This document shows positions 1 through 5,402 of a stretch of 5,996 nucleotides of DNA, piece after piece. The stretch spans positions 1 to 5,996 of the forward strand of contig JALNZQ010000170.1 in NCBI GenBank assembly GCA_023229165.1, in the 5' to 3' direction. Position numbers and translations under genes: made by a program. The first letter of the stretch is position 1, and each line of letters starts with the position of its first letter. Origin of the DNA: Methanothrix sp. GTDB taxonomy: Archaea > Halobacteriota > Methanosarcinia > Methanotrichales > Methanotrichaceae. The notes under the pieces were generated by a model that was given only the letters and a program-made list of their open reading frames with translations, was not told the origin of the DNA and did no database searches.

Positions 1-69
1 CCAGTGGAAAGCGAGACTGTTAAATCCGAAGGAACTTCTACAGCTCCAGCAGCAAAAGCTGCAGCTTAA
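1..69 (+). CDS. Alternative C-terminal end of the upstream gene: Ala/Ser/Thr-rich tail (partial)
   Basis: Frame 1 is open from the left edge to a TAA at 67-69 and ends in a low-complexity tail, TSTAPAAKAAA, such as is seen on disordered C-termini. This is an alternative to the overlapping frame that ends at 151, and at most one is likely to be real. Third codon positions here are mostly A or T, unlike the other genes in the window, which weakens the case. If it is the true end, an 85-nt gap containing a GC-rich stem-loop separates it from wtpB. Function cannot be judged from 22 residues. Confidence 0.3.
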   Translation, partial: PVESETVKSEGTSTAPAAKAAA

Positions 70-151
70 CCGCAAGGTACTTCTTTTAGGCCGGGGAAAA
101 AAGACCCCCGGCGTCAACCATTTGCCGGAAGAATTGCAGACAATGGAGTGA
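2..151 (+). CDS. C-terminal end of an upstream gene, possibly the WtpA/ModA substrate-binding protein (partial, frame uncertain)
   Basis: This reading frame is open from the left edge to a TGA at 149-151, only 3 nt before the wtpB start, so the wtpB ribosome binding site would lie in its last codons as in a tight operon. The last residues read TPGVNHLPEELQTME. As I recall the family, a Leu/Val-Pro-Glu-Glu-Leu stretch near the C-terminus is common in archaeal WtpA molybdate/tungstate-binding proteins, and wtpA normally precedes wtpB. About 61% of its third codon positions are G or C, similar to the genes downstream. Against it, the section around residues 13-22 is Leu/Gln-rich and could be an off-frame reading of the Ala-rich codons at 1-69. 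Only about 49 codons are visible, so the assignment rests mainly on context. The competing call is the frame ending at 69; a frameshift joining the two is also possible. Confidence 0.38.
   Translation, partial: QWKARLLNPKELLQLQQQKLQLNRKVLLLGRGKKTPGVNHLPEELQTME
90..112 (+). repeat. GC-rich stem-loop upstream of wtpB
   Basis: GCCGGGG at 90-96 and CCCCGGC at 106-112 are perfect 7-nt inverted repeats around a 9-nt A-rich loop. No T-run follows, so a simple intrinsic terminator is not supported. It could be an attenuating or mRNA-processing structure between the upstream gene and wtpB, or just part of coding sequence if the upstream frame ends at 151. Confidence 0.4.
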
Positions 152-152
152 T
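145..152 (+). promoter_or_regulatory. Ribosome binding site of wtpB
   Basis: GGAGTGAT matches the archaeal/bacterial Shine-Dalgarno consensus GGAGGTGAT with one base missing. GGAG ends 6 nt before the ATG at 155. It supports this start and the 38-residue hydrophilic N-terminus over the in-frame GTG codons at 212 or 260, neither of which I see as having such a site. Confidence 0.7.
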
Positions 153-154
153 CG

Positions 155-1048
155 ATGGCTTCCAATCAGGCTGATATTGGCCGTTTTGGTGAACGAAGTC
201 TTGCTGAGCCGGTGATTAAGAAGCATGAAGCCATCGGCATTCCTTCCAGGACCAGAGAAGTGGCTCTGAAAACGGGTCTGGCCATTTTGCTGACACTGAC
301 CATGGCCTTCATAGCTCTGCCTGTAGTCGCCCTCTTCCTCAAGAGCCCACCCGAGACTATCCTCAGATCTCTGCACGATCCAGTGGTGATGGATGCACTC
401 CGTCTCAGTCTCATGACCTCAACCATAACCACCATCACGATCGTAATCATGGGAACGCCCATAGCCTACGTCAGCGCTCGCTTTAATTATTTCGGAAAAG
501 AGCTGGCCGACTCTCTGATCGACCTGCCTGTTATCATGCCTCCGGCCGTGGCCGGCATTGCCCTGCTGGTGGCTTTTGGCAGGATGGGCATTGTGGGCCA
601 TTATCTGAACGCCTTTGGAATCAGCATCGCCTTCACGACCCTGGCAGTGATCATTGCTCAGGTCTTCGTCTCTTCGCCCTTTTACATTCGCCAGGCAAGG
701 ACGAGCTTTGAGGATGTCGATCTGGCCTTCGAGAATGCGGCCAGAACTTTGGGTGCCTCTCGTGTCTACACCTTCTTTCATGTTATCCTGCCTATAGCCA
801 TGAACGGCCTCATCTCCGGTGCCATCATGGCCTTTGCCCGCTCCCTGGGCGAGTTCGGAGCTACCATCATGTTTGCGGGAAACTTCCAGGGCAGAACCCA
901 GACCATGCCCCTGGCCATTTATACCGCCATGCAAGGAGATCTGGATGTATCACTATGCCTGGCCATAATCCTGGTGGCCATCTCCTTTGTGGTCATAGTC
1001 CTGGTGAAGACTCTAACCCGGCGGGTGTATAAAAATGTTAACAATTGA
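155..1048 (+). CDS. wtpB: Molybdate/tungstate ABC transporter permease (WtpB/ModB family)
   Basis: This is the membrane-spanning subunit of an importer for molybdate and/or tungstate, expected to work as a dimer with two WtpC ATPases and an external binding protein. The 297 residues hold about six hydrophobic segments, near 42-64, 85-107, 126-146, 158-175, 208-228 and 266-287. The coupling (EAA) motif that docks on the ATPase is at 193-213: ENAARTLG, then a Leu-Pro 12-13 residues later. Two stretches are typical of ModB/WtpB: LPVIMPPAVAGIALL at 124-138, and LGEFGATIMFAGN at 231-243 followed by GRTQTMPLAIY. The hydrophilic N-terminal 38 residues look longer than in many relatives, but the ATG has a good ribosome binding site. 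The end overlaps wtpC by 14 nt, implying coupled translation. Sequence alone does not separate molybdate from tungstate; a sulfate permease (CysT/CysW) is less likely given the FAGN motif. Confidence 0.9.
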   Translation: MASNQADIGRFGERSLAEPVIKKHEAIGIPSRTREVALKTGLAILLTLTMAFIALPVVALFLKSPPETILRSLHDPVVMDALRLSLMTSTITTITIVIMGTPIAYVSARFNYFGKELADSLIDLPVIMPPAVAGIALLVAFGRMGIVGHYLNAFGISIAFTTLAVIIAQVFVSSPFYIRQARTSFEDVDLAFENAARTLGASRVYTFFHVILPIAMNGLISGAIMAFARSLGEFGATIMFAGNFQGRTQTMPLAIYTAMQGDLDVSLCLAIILVAISFVVIVLVKTLTRRVYKNVNN

Positions 1049-1730
1049 TATCAGAAAGAGGCTGCGAGACTATGATCTGGAGGTGAAGATGGATGTGGCC
1101 AGGGGTGAGATCCTCATGCTGGTTGGAGATAACGGCTGCGGAAAGACCACACTGCTAAATCTCGTGGCCGGTCTGCAAAATCCCGATACAGGGAGGATCG
1201 CTCTGGATGGCAGAGTGCTCTATGATTCAGCCTTGAAGACGAACATCCCTCCTGAGTCAAGGAATATCGGATATGTCTTTCAGAGCTACGCTCTCTTCCC
1301 TCATATGAGCGTCTACGATAATGTGGCCTTTGGGCTATGCACTCGCGGGCTCTCAAAGAGCGATATCCGGCCCATGGTGAAGGATCATCTTGAAGCTGCA
1401 GGCCTCTGGGAGATCAGGGAAGCAAAAGCCGTTGATGTTTCTGGCGGCCAGAAGCAGCGGATAGCGCTGGCCCGAGCGCTCATCATCAGCCCGGTGCTGC
1501 TGCTGCTGGACGAACCGCTTTCTGCATTGGATGTCCGCAGGCAAGCGAACATGAGAAAAGAGCTGAGGGAGATGATTCATTCCTGCCATGTCCCCTGCAT
1601 CATCGTGACCCATGACCTGAGAGATGTGGACTGCATCGGAGACCGGGCCTGTCTTCTGGAGAAAGGGAAGATTGCACTTACCGGCGGAGCGCAAGAGGTC
1701 GTGAGATGGGAACAGTGTATGCACGATTGA
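1035..1730 (+). CDS. wtpC: Molybdate/tungstate ABC transporter ATP-binding protein, short form without regulatory domain
   Basis: This is the cytoplasmic ATPase that powers uptake through WtpB. All ABC elements are visible in the 231 residues: Walker A GDNGCGKTT (31-39), Q-loop Gln83 in VFQSYALFPHMSVYDNV, signature VSGGQKQRIALARAL (135-149), Walker B LLLLDE (155-160), D-loop SALD (163-166) and the switch His193 in VTHD. It should therefore be catalytically competent. The start overlaps the last 14 nt of wtpB, consistent with one operon. ModC/WtpC proteins usually run to about 340-350 residues, because an oxyanion-binding MOP/TOBE-like domain follows the ATPase and, in the Methanosarcina acetivorans transporter, mediates trans-inhibition. 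Here the protein stops right after the ATPase domain, so that feedback should be missing or supplied elsewhere. Substrate is inferred from WtpB next door. Confidence 0.88.
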   Translation: MLTIDIRKRLRDYDLEVKMDVARGEILMLVGDNGCGKTTLLNLVAGLQNPDTGRIALDGRVLYDSALKTNIPPESRNIGYVFQSYALFPHMSVYDNVAFGLCTRGLSKSDIRPMVKDHLEAAGLWEIREAKAVDVSGGQKQRIALARALIISPVLLLLDEPLSALDVRRQANMRKELREMIHSCHVPCIIVTHDLRDVDCIGDRACLLEKGKIALTGGAQEVVRWEQCMHD

Positions 1731-1735
1731 AATGT

Positions 1736-1750
1736 CCAGCAATTTGCTGG
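1736..1750 (+). terminator. Small hairpin just after wtpC
   Basis: CCAGCA (1736-1741) and TGCTGG (1745-1750) pair around a 3-nt loop, 5 nt after the wtpC stop. No T-run follows directly. It could be the 3' end structure of the wtp transcript or be fortuitous. Confidence 0.3.
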
Positions 1751-1794
1751 CGAGTTCCCAGGTTCCATGATCCAATGCCAGTGGAAGGGCATGA

Positions 1795-1820
1795 AGACCT
1801 TTTCCCAGGTCTACTTTCTC
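1795..1820 (+). terminator. Second hairpin with a pyrimidine-rich tail after wtpC
   Basis: AGACCT (1795-1800) and AGGTCT (1807-1812) are perfect 6-nt inverted repeats around TTTCCC, followed by ACTTTCTC. Its place between wtpC and the polX promoter candidate would suit a terminator, but the stem is short and the T content modest. Confidence 0.3.
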
Positions 1821-1876
1821 AATTGCGAAGCGTTTTCACCTTGACCCTCTTCTTGACAGGATGAACTAGAGGACGA

Positions 1877-1889
1877 TTAATTATTATTA
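1877..1889 (+). promoter_or_regulatory. Candidate TATA box of polX
   Basis: TTAATTATTATTA is the most AT-rich run in the 182-nt gap before polX and lies 24-36 nt upstream of its GTG start. Archaeal TATA boxes are centred about 25-27 nt before the transcription start, which would put the start near 1905-1912 and leave almost no leader. No Shine-Dalgarno sequence precedes the GTG, in agreement with a leaderless or near-leaderless mRNA. Confidence 0.5.
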
Positions 1890-1912
1890 CCTAAACGAGC
1901 TAATTCTCTTCT

Positions 1913-3634
1913 GTGAAAAACCGCGAGGTCGCCGGCCTTCTTTACGAGATGGCAGAGCTGCTGGAGCTGCATGCCGAGAACCGCTTCAAGATCATAGCCT
2001 TCAGCAAAGCCGCCCGAGCCATCGAATCTTTGCCGGAGGACATATCTTCAGTCTGCAGGGAGAGGAGACTGCAGTCCATTCCAGGGGTGGGAAAAGCCAT
2101 CGCCCAGAAGGTGGAAGAGTACCTCAAAACCGGCCAAATACAGGCTCATCAGGAGCTTTTGGCCAAAACACCTCCCGGCCTGGTAAAGCTTCTTCAGATC
2201 TCCGGCCTGGGTCCCAAAACCGTTTTTATGCTGCACGAAAAGCTGAACATAACCAACCTGGTGGAGCTGGAGAATGCGGCCAAAGAGCATCGCATCAGAA
2301 GGCTTCCCAGAATGGGGCCGACGCGCGAGACCAACATTCTGAAGGCCGTTGAAAGGTACAAAAAACGCAGCACTCGCATTCTATTCAGCACGGCCGAGCC
2401 CATTGTAAACGATATTCTGGCCTATCTGCGAGGCATGGAAGGCCTGGAGCACATCACCGTCGCAGGCAGCTTTCGCCGGGCGAAAGAGACTGTGGGCGAC
2501 ATCGATATCCTGGCTACCGCTAGCAGGCCCGAGGAGATCGTTGCCGCTTTCGTGCGCATGCCTCTGGTAGAGGAGGTACTGGCCCAGGGCCCAACCAAGG
2601 CCAGCGTCATAGTGCAGGAAACGATTCAGGTAGATCTGAGAATCGTAGAGCACAAATCCTTCGGCACGGTGCTGCAATATTTTACCGGCTCCAAGGAGCA
2701 TAACGTCCGGCTGCGGCAGCTGGCTCTGAGTCGCGGCTACTCGCTGAGCGAGTACTCACTCACGCGCCAGGCAGACAGCCGGGACCTGTTCTTCGATCGG
2801 GAGGAAGAGGTCTACGCCGCTTTGGGGCTGCCCTACATTCCTCCCGAGATGAGAGAGGACCGTGGAGAGATCGAGGCGGCCTTGCGAGGGACGCTGCCCA
2901 GGCTCTTGGAGCAGAAGGACATGCACGGCGATCTGCATGTTCACAGCGACTGGTCGGACGGAAGGGCTTCTATCCTGGAGATGGCCCGTGCCGCTCGCGC
3001 CTTGGGCTACGAGTACATTGCTCTTTGCGACCATTCCCCCTCGATTGGCATAGCAGGAGGGCTGCCCCCTGAGAAGCTGGAGCAGAAGATCGAGGCCATA
3101 GCTGCTGCCAATGAGGAGCTTAAGGGCATGGGCATCACGGTTCTGGCGGGAACCGAGGTAGACATCAAAGCGAACGGCAGACTGGACTATCCTGATGATC
3201 TTCTGGCCAAATGCGATGTGGTGGTCGCTTCCGTGCACATGGGAACGCAGCAGACGGAGAGGGCCATAACTGGAAGGCTGATCTCGGCCATAGAAAACGA
3301 GAATGTGGACATAATCGGTCATCCTACAGGAAGAATCATCGATCAGCGCGAGCCCTATGAAGTGGATATGCAGGCCGTCTTGAAGGCGGCAGCCAGGACG
3401 AATACTGCCATGGAAATAAATTCCTATCCCAGTCGCCTGGATCTGAACGATATCAATGCCAAGGCCGCCAAAGAGATGGGCGTAAAGATAAGCATCAACT
3501 CCGATGCTCATGATGCAGAGCAACTTCTGACAATGAAGTACGGCGTGAATGTAGCCAGGCGGGCCTGGCTCGAAAAGAAGGACGTGCTCAACGCTCTATC
3601 ACTAAAGGAGCTATTATCTGTGCTGAAGCGCTAA
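1913..3634 (+). CDS. polX: DNA polymerase/3'-5' exonuclease PolX (family X polymerase with PHP domain)
   Basis: PolX is a gap-filling polymerase with a metal-dependent 3'-5' exonuclease/end-processing domain, used in DNA repair, probably base excision. The 573 residues match the usual length of about 570. Helix-hairpin-helix motifs lie at IPGVGKAIAQKVEEYL (56-71) and ISGLGPKTVFML (96-107). The nucleotidyltransferase core has GSFRRAKETVGDIDIL (185-200), with metal-binding Asp196 and Asp198 and a third Asp241 in VDLRIV, plus YFTGS (256-260) and the SKEHN motif typical of the family. The PHP domain keeps the expected ligands: His342, His344, Asp349, His374, Glu415, His442, His470, Asp531 and His533. 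Both activities should therefore be intact. The GTG start gives MKNREVAGLLYEMAELLEL, the normal family N-terminus. No ribosome binding site is seen, so translation may be leaderless. A small membrane-protein gene follows 50 nt downstream. Confidence 0.95.
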   Translation: MKNREVAGLLYEMAELLELHAENRFKIIAFSKAARAIESLPEDISSVCRERRLQSIPGVGKAIAQKVEEYLKTGQIQAHQELLAKTPPGLVKLLQISGLGPKTVFMLHEKLNITNLVELENAAKEHRIRRLPRMGPTRETNILKAVERYKKRSTRILFSTAEPIVNDILAYLRGMEGLEHITVAGSFRRAKETVGDIDILATASRPEEIVAAFVRMPLVEEVLAQGPTKASVIVQETIQVDLRIVEHKSFGTVLQYFTGSKEHNVRLRQLALSRGYSLSEYSLTRQADSRDLFFDREEEVYAALGLPYIPPEMREDRGEIEAALRGTLPRLLEQKDMHGDLHVHSDWSDGRASILEMARAARALGYEYIALCDHSPSIGIAGGLPPEKLEQKIEAIAAANEELKGMGITVLAGTEVDIKANGRLDYPDDLLAKCDVVVASVHMGTQQTERAITGRLISAIENENVDIIGHPTGRIIDQREPYEVDMQAVLKAAARTNTAMEINSYPSRLDLNDINAKAAKEMGVKISINSDAHDAEQLLTMKYGVNVARRAWLEKKDVLNALSLKELLSVLKR

Positions 3635-3665
3635 ATGAAGAGCCATGAAAGGCTTATTAATGGGG

Positions 3666-3672
3666 AAAGGAG
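3666..3672 (+). promoter_or_regulatory. Ribosome binding site of the small membrane-protein gene
   Basis: AAAGGAG precedes the ATG at 3685 by 12 nt, longer than the usual 5-9 nt. It is the only Shine-Dalgarno-like stretch near this start and supports translation of the gene. Confidence 0.5.
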
Positions 3673-3684
3673 AAGCTGGGATTC

Positions 3685-3939
3685 ATGAGAATTAACAACC
3701 AAGCCAAAGTCGGGCTGGTAACTATTGTCTGTCTCCTTTGCCAGGGTTATATCTTCTCTTTCATCTTGAAAGTGGAGCCGCACCCTTTAATAGCCTTTTT
3801 GCCGCTTCTCCCCTATATTGCCTACATTTATGCTCGCGGAAGCAGAACATGGTATTTCAATAGGCCTCTTTACTGGATGGCAGCAATAATCGCTCTGACT
3901 GCGCTGGATATATTGCCCTTTGCCTTGGGAGTAGTGTGA
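3685..3939 (+). CDS. Small three-helix membrane protein, function unknown
   Basis: I do not recognise this 84-residue protein. It has three hydrophobic segments, near residues 9-28, 35-50 and 62-81, joined by short loops. The middle loop is basic and aromatic (ARGSRTWYFNRPLYW), and there is no lipobox or clear cleavable signal peptide. It is therefore probably an integral membrane protein with little soluble mass. An AAAGGAG ribosome binding site at 3666-3672 lies 12 nt before the ATG, slightly far but usable. The gene starts 50 nt after polX on the same strand and could be read from the polX transcript; an AT-rich TTATTAA at 3654-3660 might instead act as its own promoter. Nothing in the sequence links it to DNA repair. 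The hydrophobic pattern and ribosome binding site argue for a real gene. Confidence 0.65.
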   Translation: MRINNQAKVGLVTIVCLLCQGYIFSFILKVEPHPLIAFLPLLPYIAYIYARGSRTWYFNRPLYWMAAIIALTALDILPFALGVV

Positions 3940-3953
3940 TTGTTTCTAGTTTA
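3940..3953 (+). terminator. T-rich stretch after the small membrane-protein gene
   Basis: TTGTTTCTAGTTTA begins at the base after the stop codon. Archaeal RNA polymerase can terminate at T-rich tracts without a hairpin, and the next gene is convergent, so a stop signal is expected here. The tract is short and interrupted. Confidence 0.3.
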
Positions 3954-4036
3954 GATGAAGGAGTAATGCGGTCCTAAAGGCTGCAAGTGTTGCCCGAAAA
4001 TAGAATCTCTCACCTAATTCGAGGCATGCAATTACT

Positions 4037-4073
4037 AAAAAATAAGAAAATGAGAAAGGGCTTTCAAAGCCCT
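4037..4073 (-). terminator. Terminator of the purL-purQ-purS operon
   Basis: On the minus strand, AGGGCTT (4073-4067) and AAGCCCT (4063-4057) form a perfect 7-bp stem with a 3-nt loop. This starts 16 nt after the purS stop and is followed by a run of mainly T bases from 4057 down to 4037, including an unbroken TTTTTT. On the plus strand the hairpin lacks a T tail, so it serves the purine operon rather than the genes converging from the left. Confidence 0.75.
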
Positions 4074-4089
4074 GTCCTGATAAACTCGA

Positions 4090-4575
4090 TTAGCTCATTA
4101 TCTCGTAGCTATCCTTGTGCGGATTGATGAGCAGCTTTTCTGCTATTTCTCTGGCTGCCATCTGCGCTTCCGGCTTGAGCGTATCGAAGTACAGCTTCCA
4201 AACAGTAGCCTTCTTCACATCCGCCACATTCTCGAAGCCCAGGCGGCTGCGCAGCCGCTCCCGGATGGAGATGGCCTCGCCGTCCTCGATATGCAGGGCG
4301 ACCTTGACCGGCACGTAGCCCTCCTCAAACTGAAGCTCGTCGATAAGAACTATGTGGCTCTCCTTGTTCTCGTTGACGAGTTCTTTGGCAAAGCTCTTGG
4401 CCAGCTCCGCCGGATCCCCGGAATCCACCTCGATGGAAAACAAGCGCTCCTTCTTGACATCGGCCAGGACATTGCCGTAGCCCATGCGCCGGATGAGAGT
4501 GTTCTTAACTGTGGCCGCCTCGGCATCGGGTATCTTCAGCCAGACGCGCAGATTTATCTTCTGGTTCATGCTCAT
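4090..4575 (-). CDS. purS: FGAM synthase subunit PurS, tandem (two-domain) form
   Basis: PurS is the small structural subunit that holds PurQ and PurL together in the FGAM synthase complex. It normally has about 80-85 residues and acts as a dimer. This protein has 161 residues and contains two PurS-like units. Unit 1 spans about 8-78 and includes LRVWLKIPD, MGYGNVLADVKK and AKELVNEN. Unit 2 spans about 89-160 and includes VKVALHIED, LGFENVADVKK and AEKLLINPHKDSYEIM. The GY/F-x-NV-(L)-ADVKK match between units is direct evidence of duplication. Unit 2 is closer to ordinary PurS, with its EKLL-NP ending, while unit 1 has diverged there. The first ATG (4575) lies 4 nt after GAGGTGA; a second ATG two codons later is less well spaced. 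The start overlaps the purQ stop as ATGA, and a terminator follows. The family call is firm. Confidence 0.88.
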   Translation of the reverse strand: MSMNQKINLRVWLKIPDAEAATVKNTLIRRMGYGNVLADVKKERLFSIEVDSGDPAELAKSFAKELVNENKESHIVLIDELQFEEGYVPVKVALHIEDGEAISIRERLRSRLGFENVADVKKATVWKLYFDTLKPEAQMAAREIAEKLLINPHKDSYEIMS

Positions 4576-5402
4576 GCGTTCACCTCGATATAACGCTTCA
4601 TGGATTCGAATACCCGTCTGCCGGGACCGGGCTCATCGGTCCTCTGTTTTCTCGGATCGAAGGCTGGAAGCTGCCAGGCGAAAAAGGCCCTTTCCGGATG
4701 AGGCATCATGCCCAGGACATTTCCCTGCTCATTACAGATGGCGGCAATGCTTTCTGTGCTGCCGTTTACATTGAAGGGAAACTCGTTTATGATCCGCCCG
4801 TTCTTGTCGCAGTAGCGGAAGACAACCTGGCCCTCGTCATTAAGCTTTTTTATCAGGCCTGGCGTGGTAGTGACCAGATTTCCCTCGCCATGGGCGATGG
4901 GGATTTTGAGCAGTGCTCCTCTCTCGATGGCAAAAGAGCCGCTGCACCTTTTGGAAGGCGCTTCATGCCGGAGGTTGACCCAGTCGCAGTAGTAGCCCCG
5001 CCGCACAATCTTTCCCTGGGATATCATCACATTTTGGGCCAGAGCCATTTCCACATTTCCGCAGCTCTTTTCACTGCCAACACCGTTATGATTAGCGCTG
5101 CCGGGAAGAAGGCCAGTCTCCACCAGGATCTGAAATCCGTTGCAGATGCCGATGATGGGCTTACCCTTACCAGCCTCTTCTTTCAATGCGCTCATGACCG
5201 GCTCTTTGGAGGCTATTACTCCGGCACGAAGCCGGTCCTGATAGGAGAATCCTCCCGGTATGACAAATCCGTCAAAGCCGGATAATTCCCCAGCGGGCCG
5301 GTTCCAGCGAAAGATCTCGCCGTCCATGCCGACTGCTTTCACGGCCACCAGCGTCTCAAACTCGCAGTTCGTACCCGGAAACTGCAAAACTGCTATCTTC
5401 AT
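4572..5402 (-). CDS. purQ: FGAM synthase subunit PurQ (glutamine amidotransferase)
   Basis: PurQ hydrolyses glutamine and passes ammonia to PurL, which turns FGAR into FGAM in purine synthesis. It is a class I (triad) amidotransferase: the nucleophile Cys87 lies in GICNGFQIL, and His235 and Glu237 lie in MMPHPER. The N-terminus MKIAVLQFPGTNCE and the VIPGGFSYQDRLRAG segment (48-61) are typical of PurQ. I chose the ATG at 5402 (276 residues) because it begins at the conserved MKIAVLQFPG, has GGAGG 7 nt upstream, and overlaps the purL stop as ATGA. A start further upstream at 5432 would add ten residues lying within the end of purL. Many bacterial PurQ proteins have about 225-230 residues; the extra length here comes from a longer middle (about 95-215) and a C-terminal segment after PHPER (FFAWQLPAF to the end). 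I believe other archaeal PurQ share this, but I could not check. Confidence 0.94.
   Translation of the reverse strand: MKIAVLQFPGTNCEFETLVAVKAVGMDGEIFRWNRPAGELSGFDGFVIPGGFSYQDRLRAGVIASKEPVMSALKEEAGKGKPIIGICNGFQILVETGLLPGSANHNGVGSEKSCGNVEMALAQNVMISQGKIVRRGYYCDWVNLRHEAPSKRCSGSFAIERGALLKIPIAHGEGNLVTTTPGLIKKLNDEGQVVFRYCDKNGRIINEFPFNVNGSTESIAAICNEQGNVLGMMPHPERAFFAWQLPAFDPRKQRTDEPGPGRRVFESMKRYIEVNA
4580..4586 (-). promoter_or_regulatory. Ribosome binding site of purS
   Basis: Read on the minus strand, GAGGTGA lies inside the last codons of purQ and ends 4 nt before the ATG at 4575. It favours this ATG over the one at 4569. Confidence 0.7.

Larger units (their letters stand above)
1731..1844 (+). 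pseudogene. Possible in-frame remnant of the WtpC linker and regulatory domain
   Basis: After the wtpC TGA at 1728-1730 the same frame stays open for 37 codons, to a second TGA at 1842-1844. The first residues read NVQQFAGEFPG, at about the place where longer ModC/WtpC proteins have a linker of the type VAEFVG before the MOP/TOBE domain. This could mean the short WtpC arose from a nonsense mutation and the rest then decayed. The rest of the stretch does not resemble a MOP domain to me, and a 37-codon open frame can occur by chance, so this is a weak call. Confidence 0.25.

Noticed and set aside
419..934. A 171-codon open frame on the minus strand opposite wtpB
   Set aside because: Its translation is hydrophilic, rich in Gly, His and Gln, and has no recognisable motif. 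It mirrors the hydrophobic codons of the well-supported permease.
2756..3523. A 255-codon open frame on the minus strand opposite the PHP domain of polX
   Set aside because: The plus-strand PolX has every family motif across this stretch. The minus-strand reading shows no recognisable domain and is explained by the codon composition of the real gene.
3940..4089. A possible small RNA or small gene between the convergent blocks
   Set aside because: I found only the purS terminator and a weak T-rich stretch. No open frame with a ribosome binding site and no tRNA-like or riboswitch-like fold is apparent by eye.
4117..4593. A 158-codon plus-strand open frame opposite purS
   Set aside because: The minus-strand frame carries duplicated PurS motifs, a ribosome binding site and a terminator. 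The plus frame is its antisense shadow.
4698..5285. A 195-codon plus-strand open frame opposite purQ
   Set aside because: PurQ on the minus strand has its catalytic triad and overlapping operon junctions. The opposite frame has no domain signature or fitting ribosome binding site.
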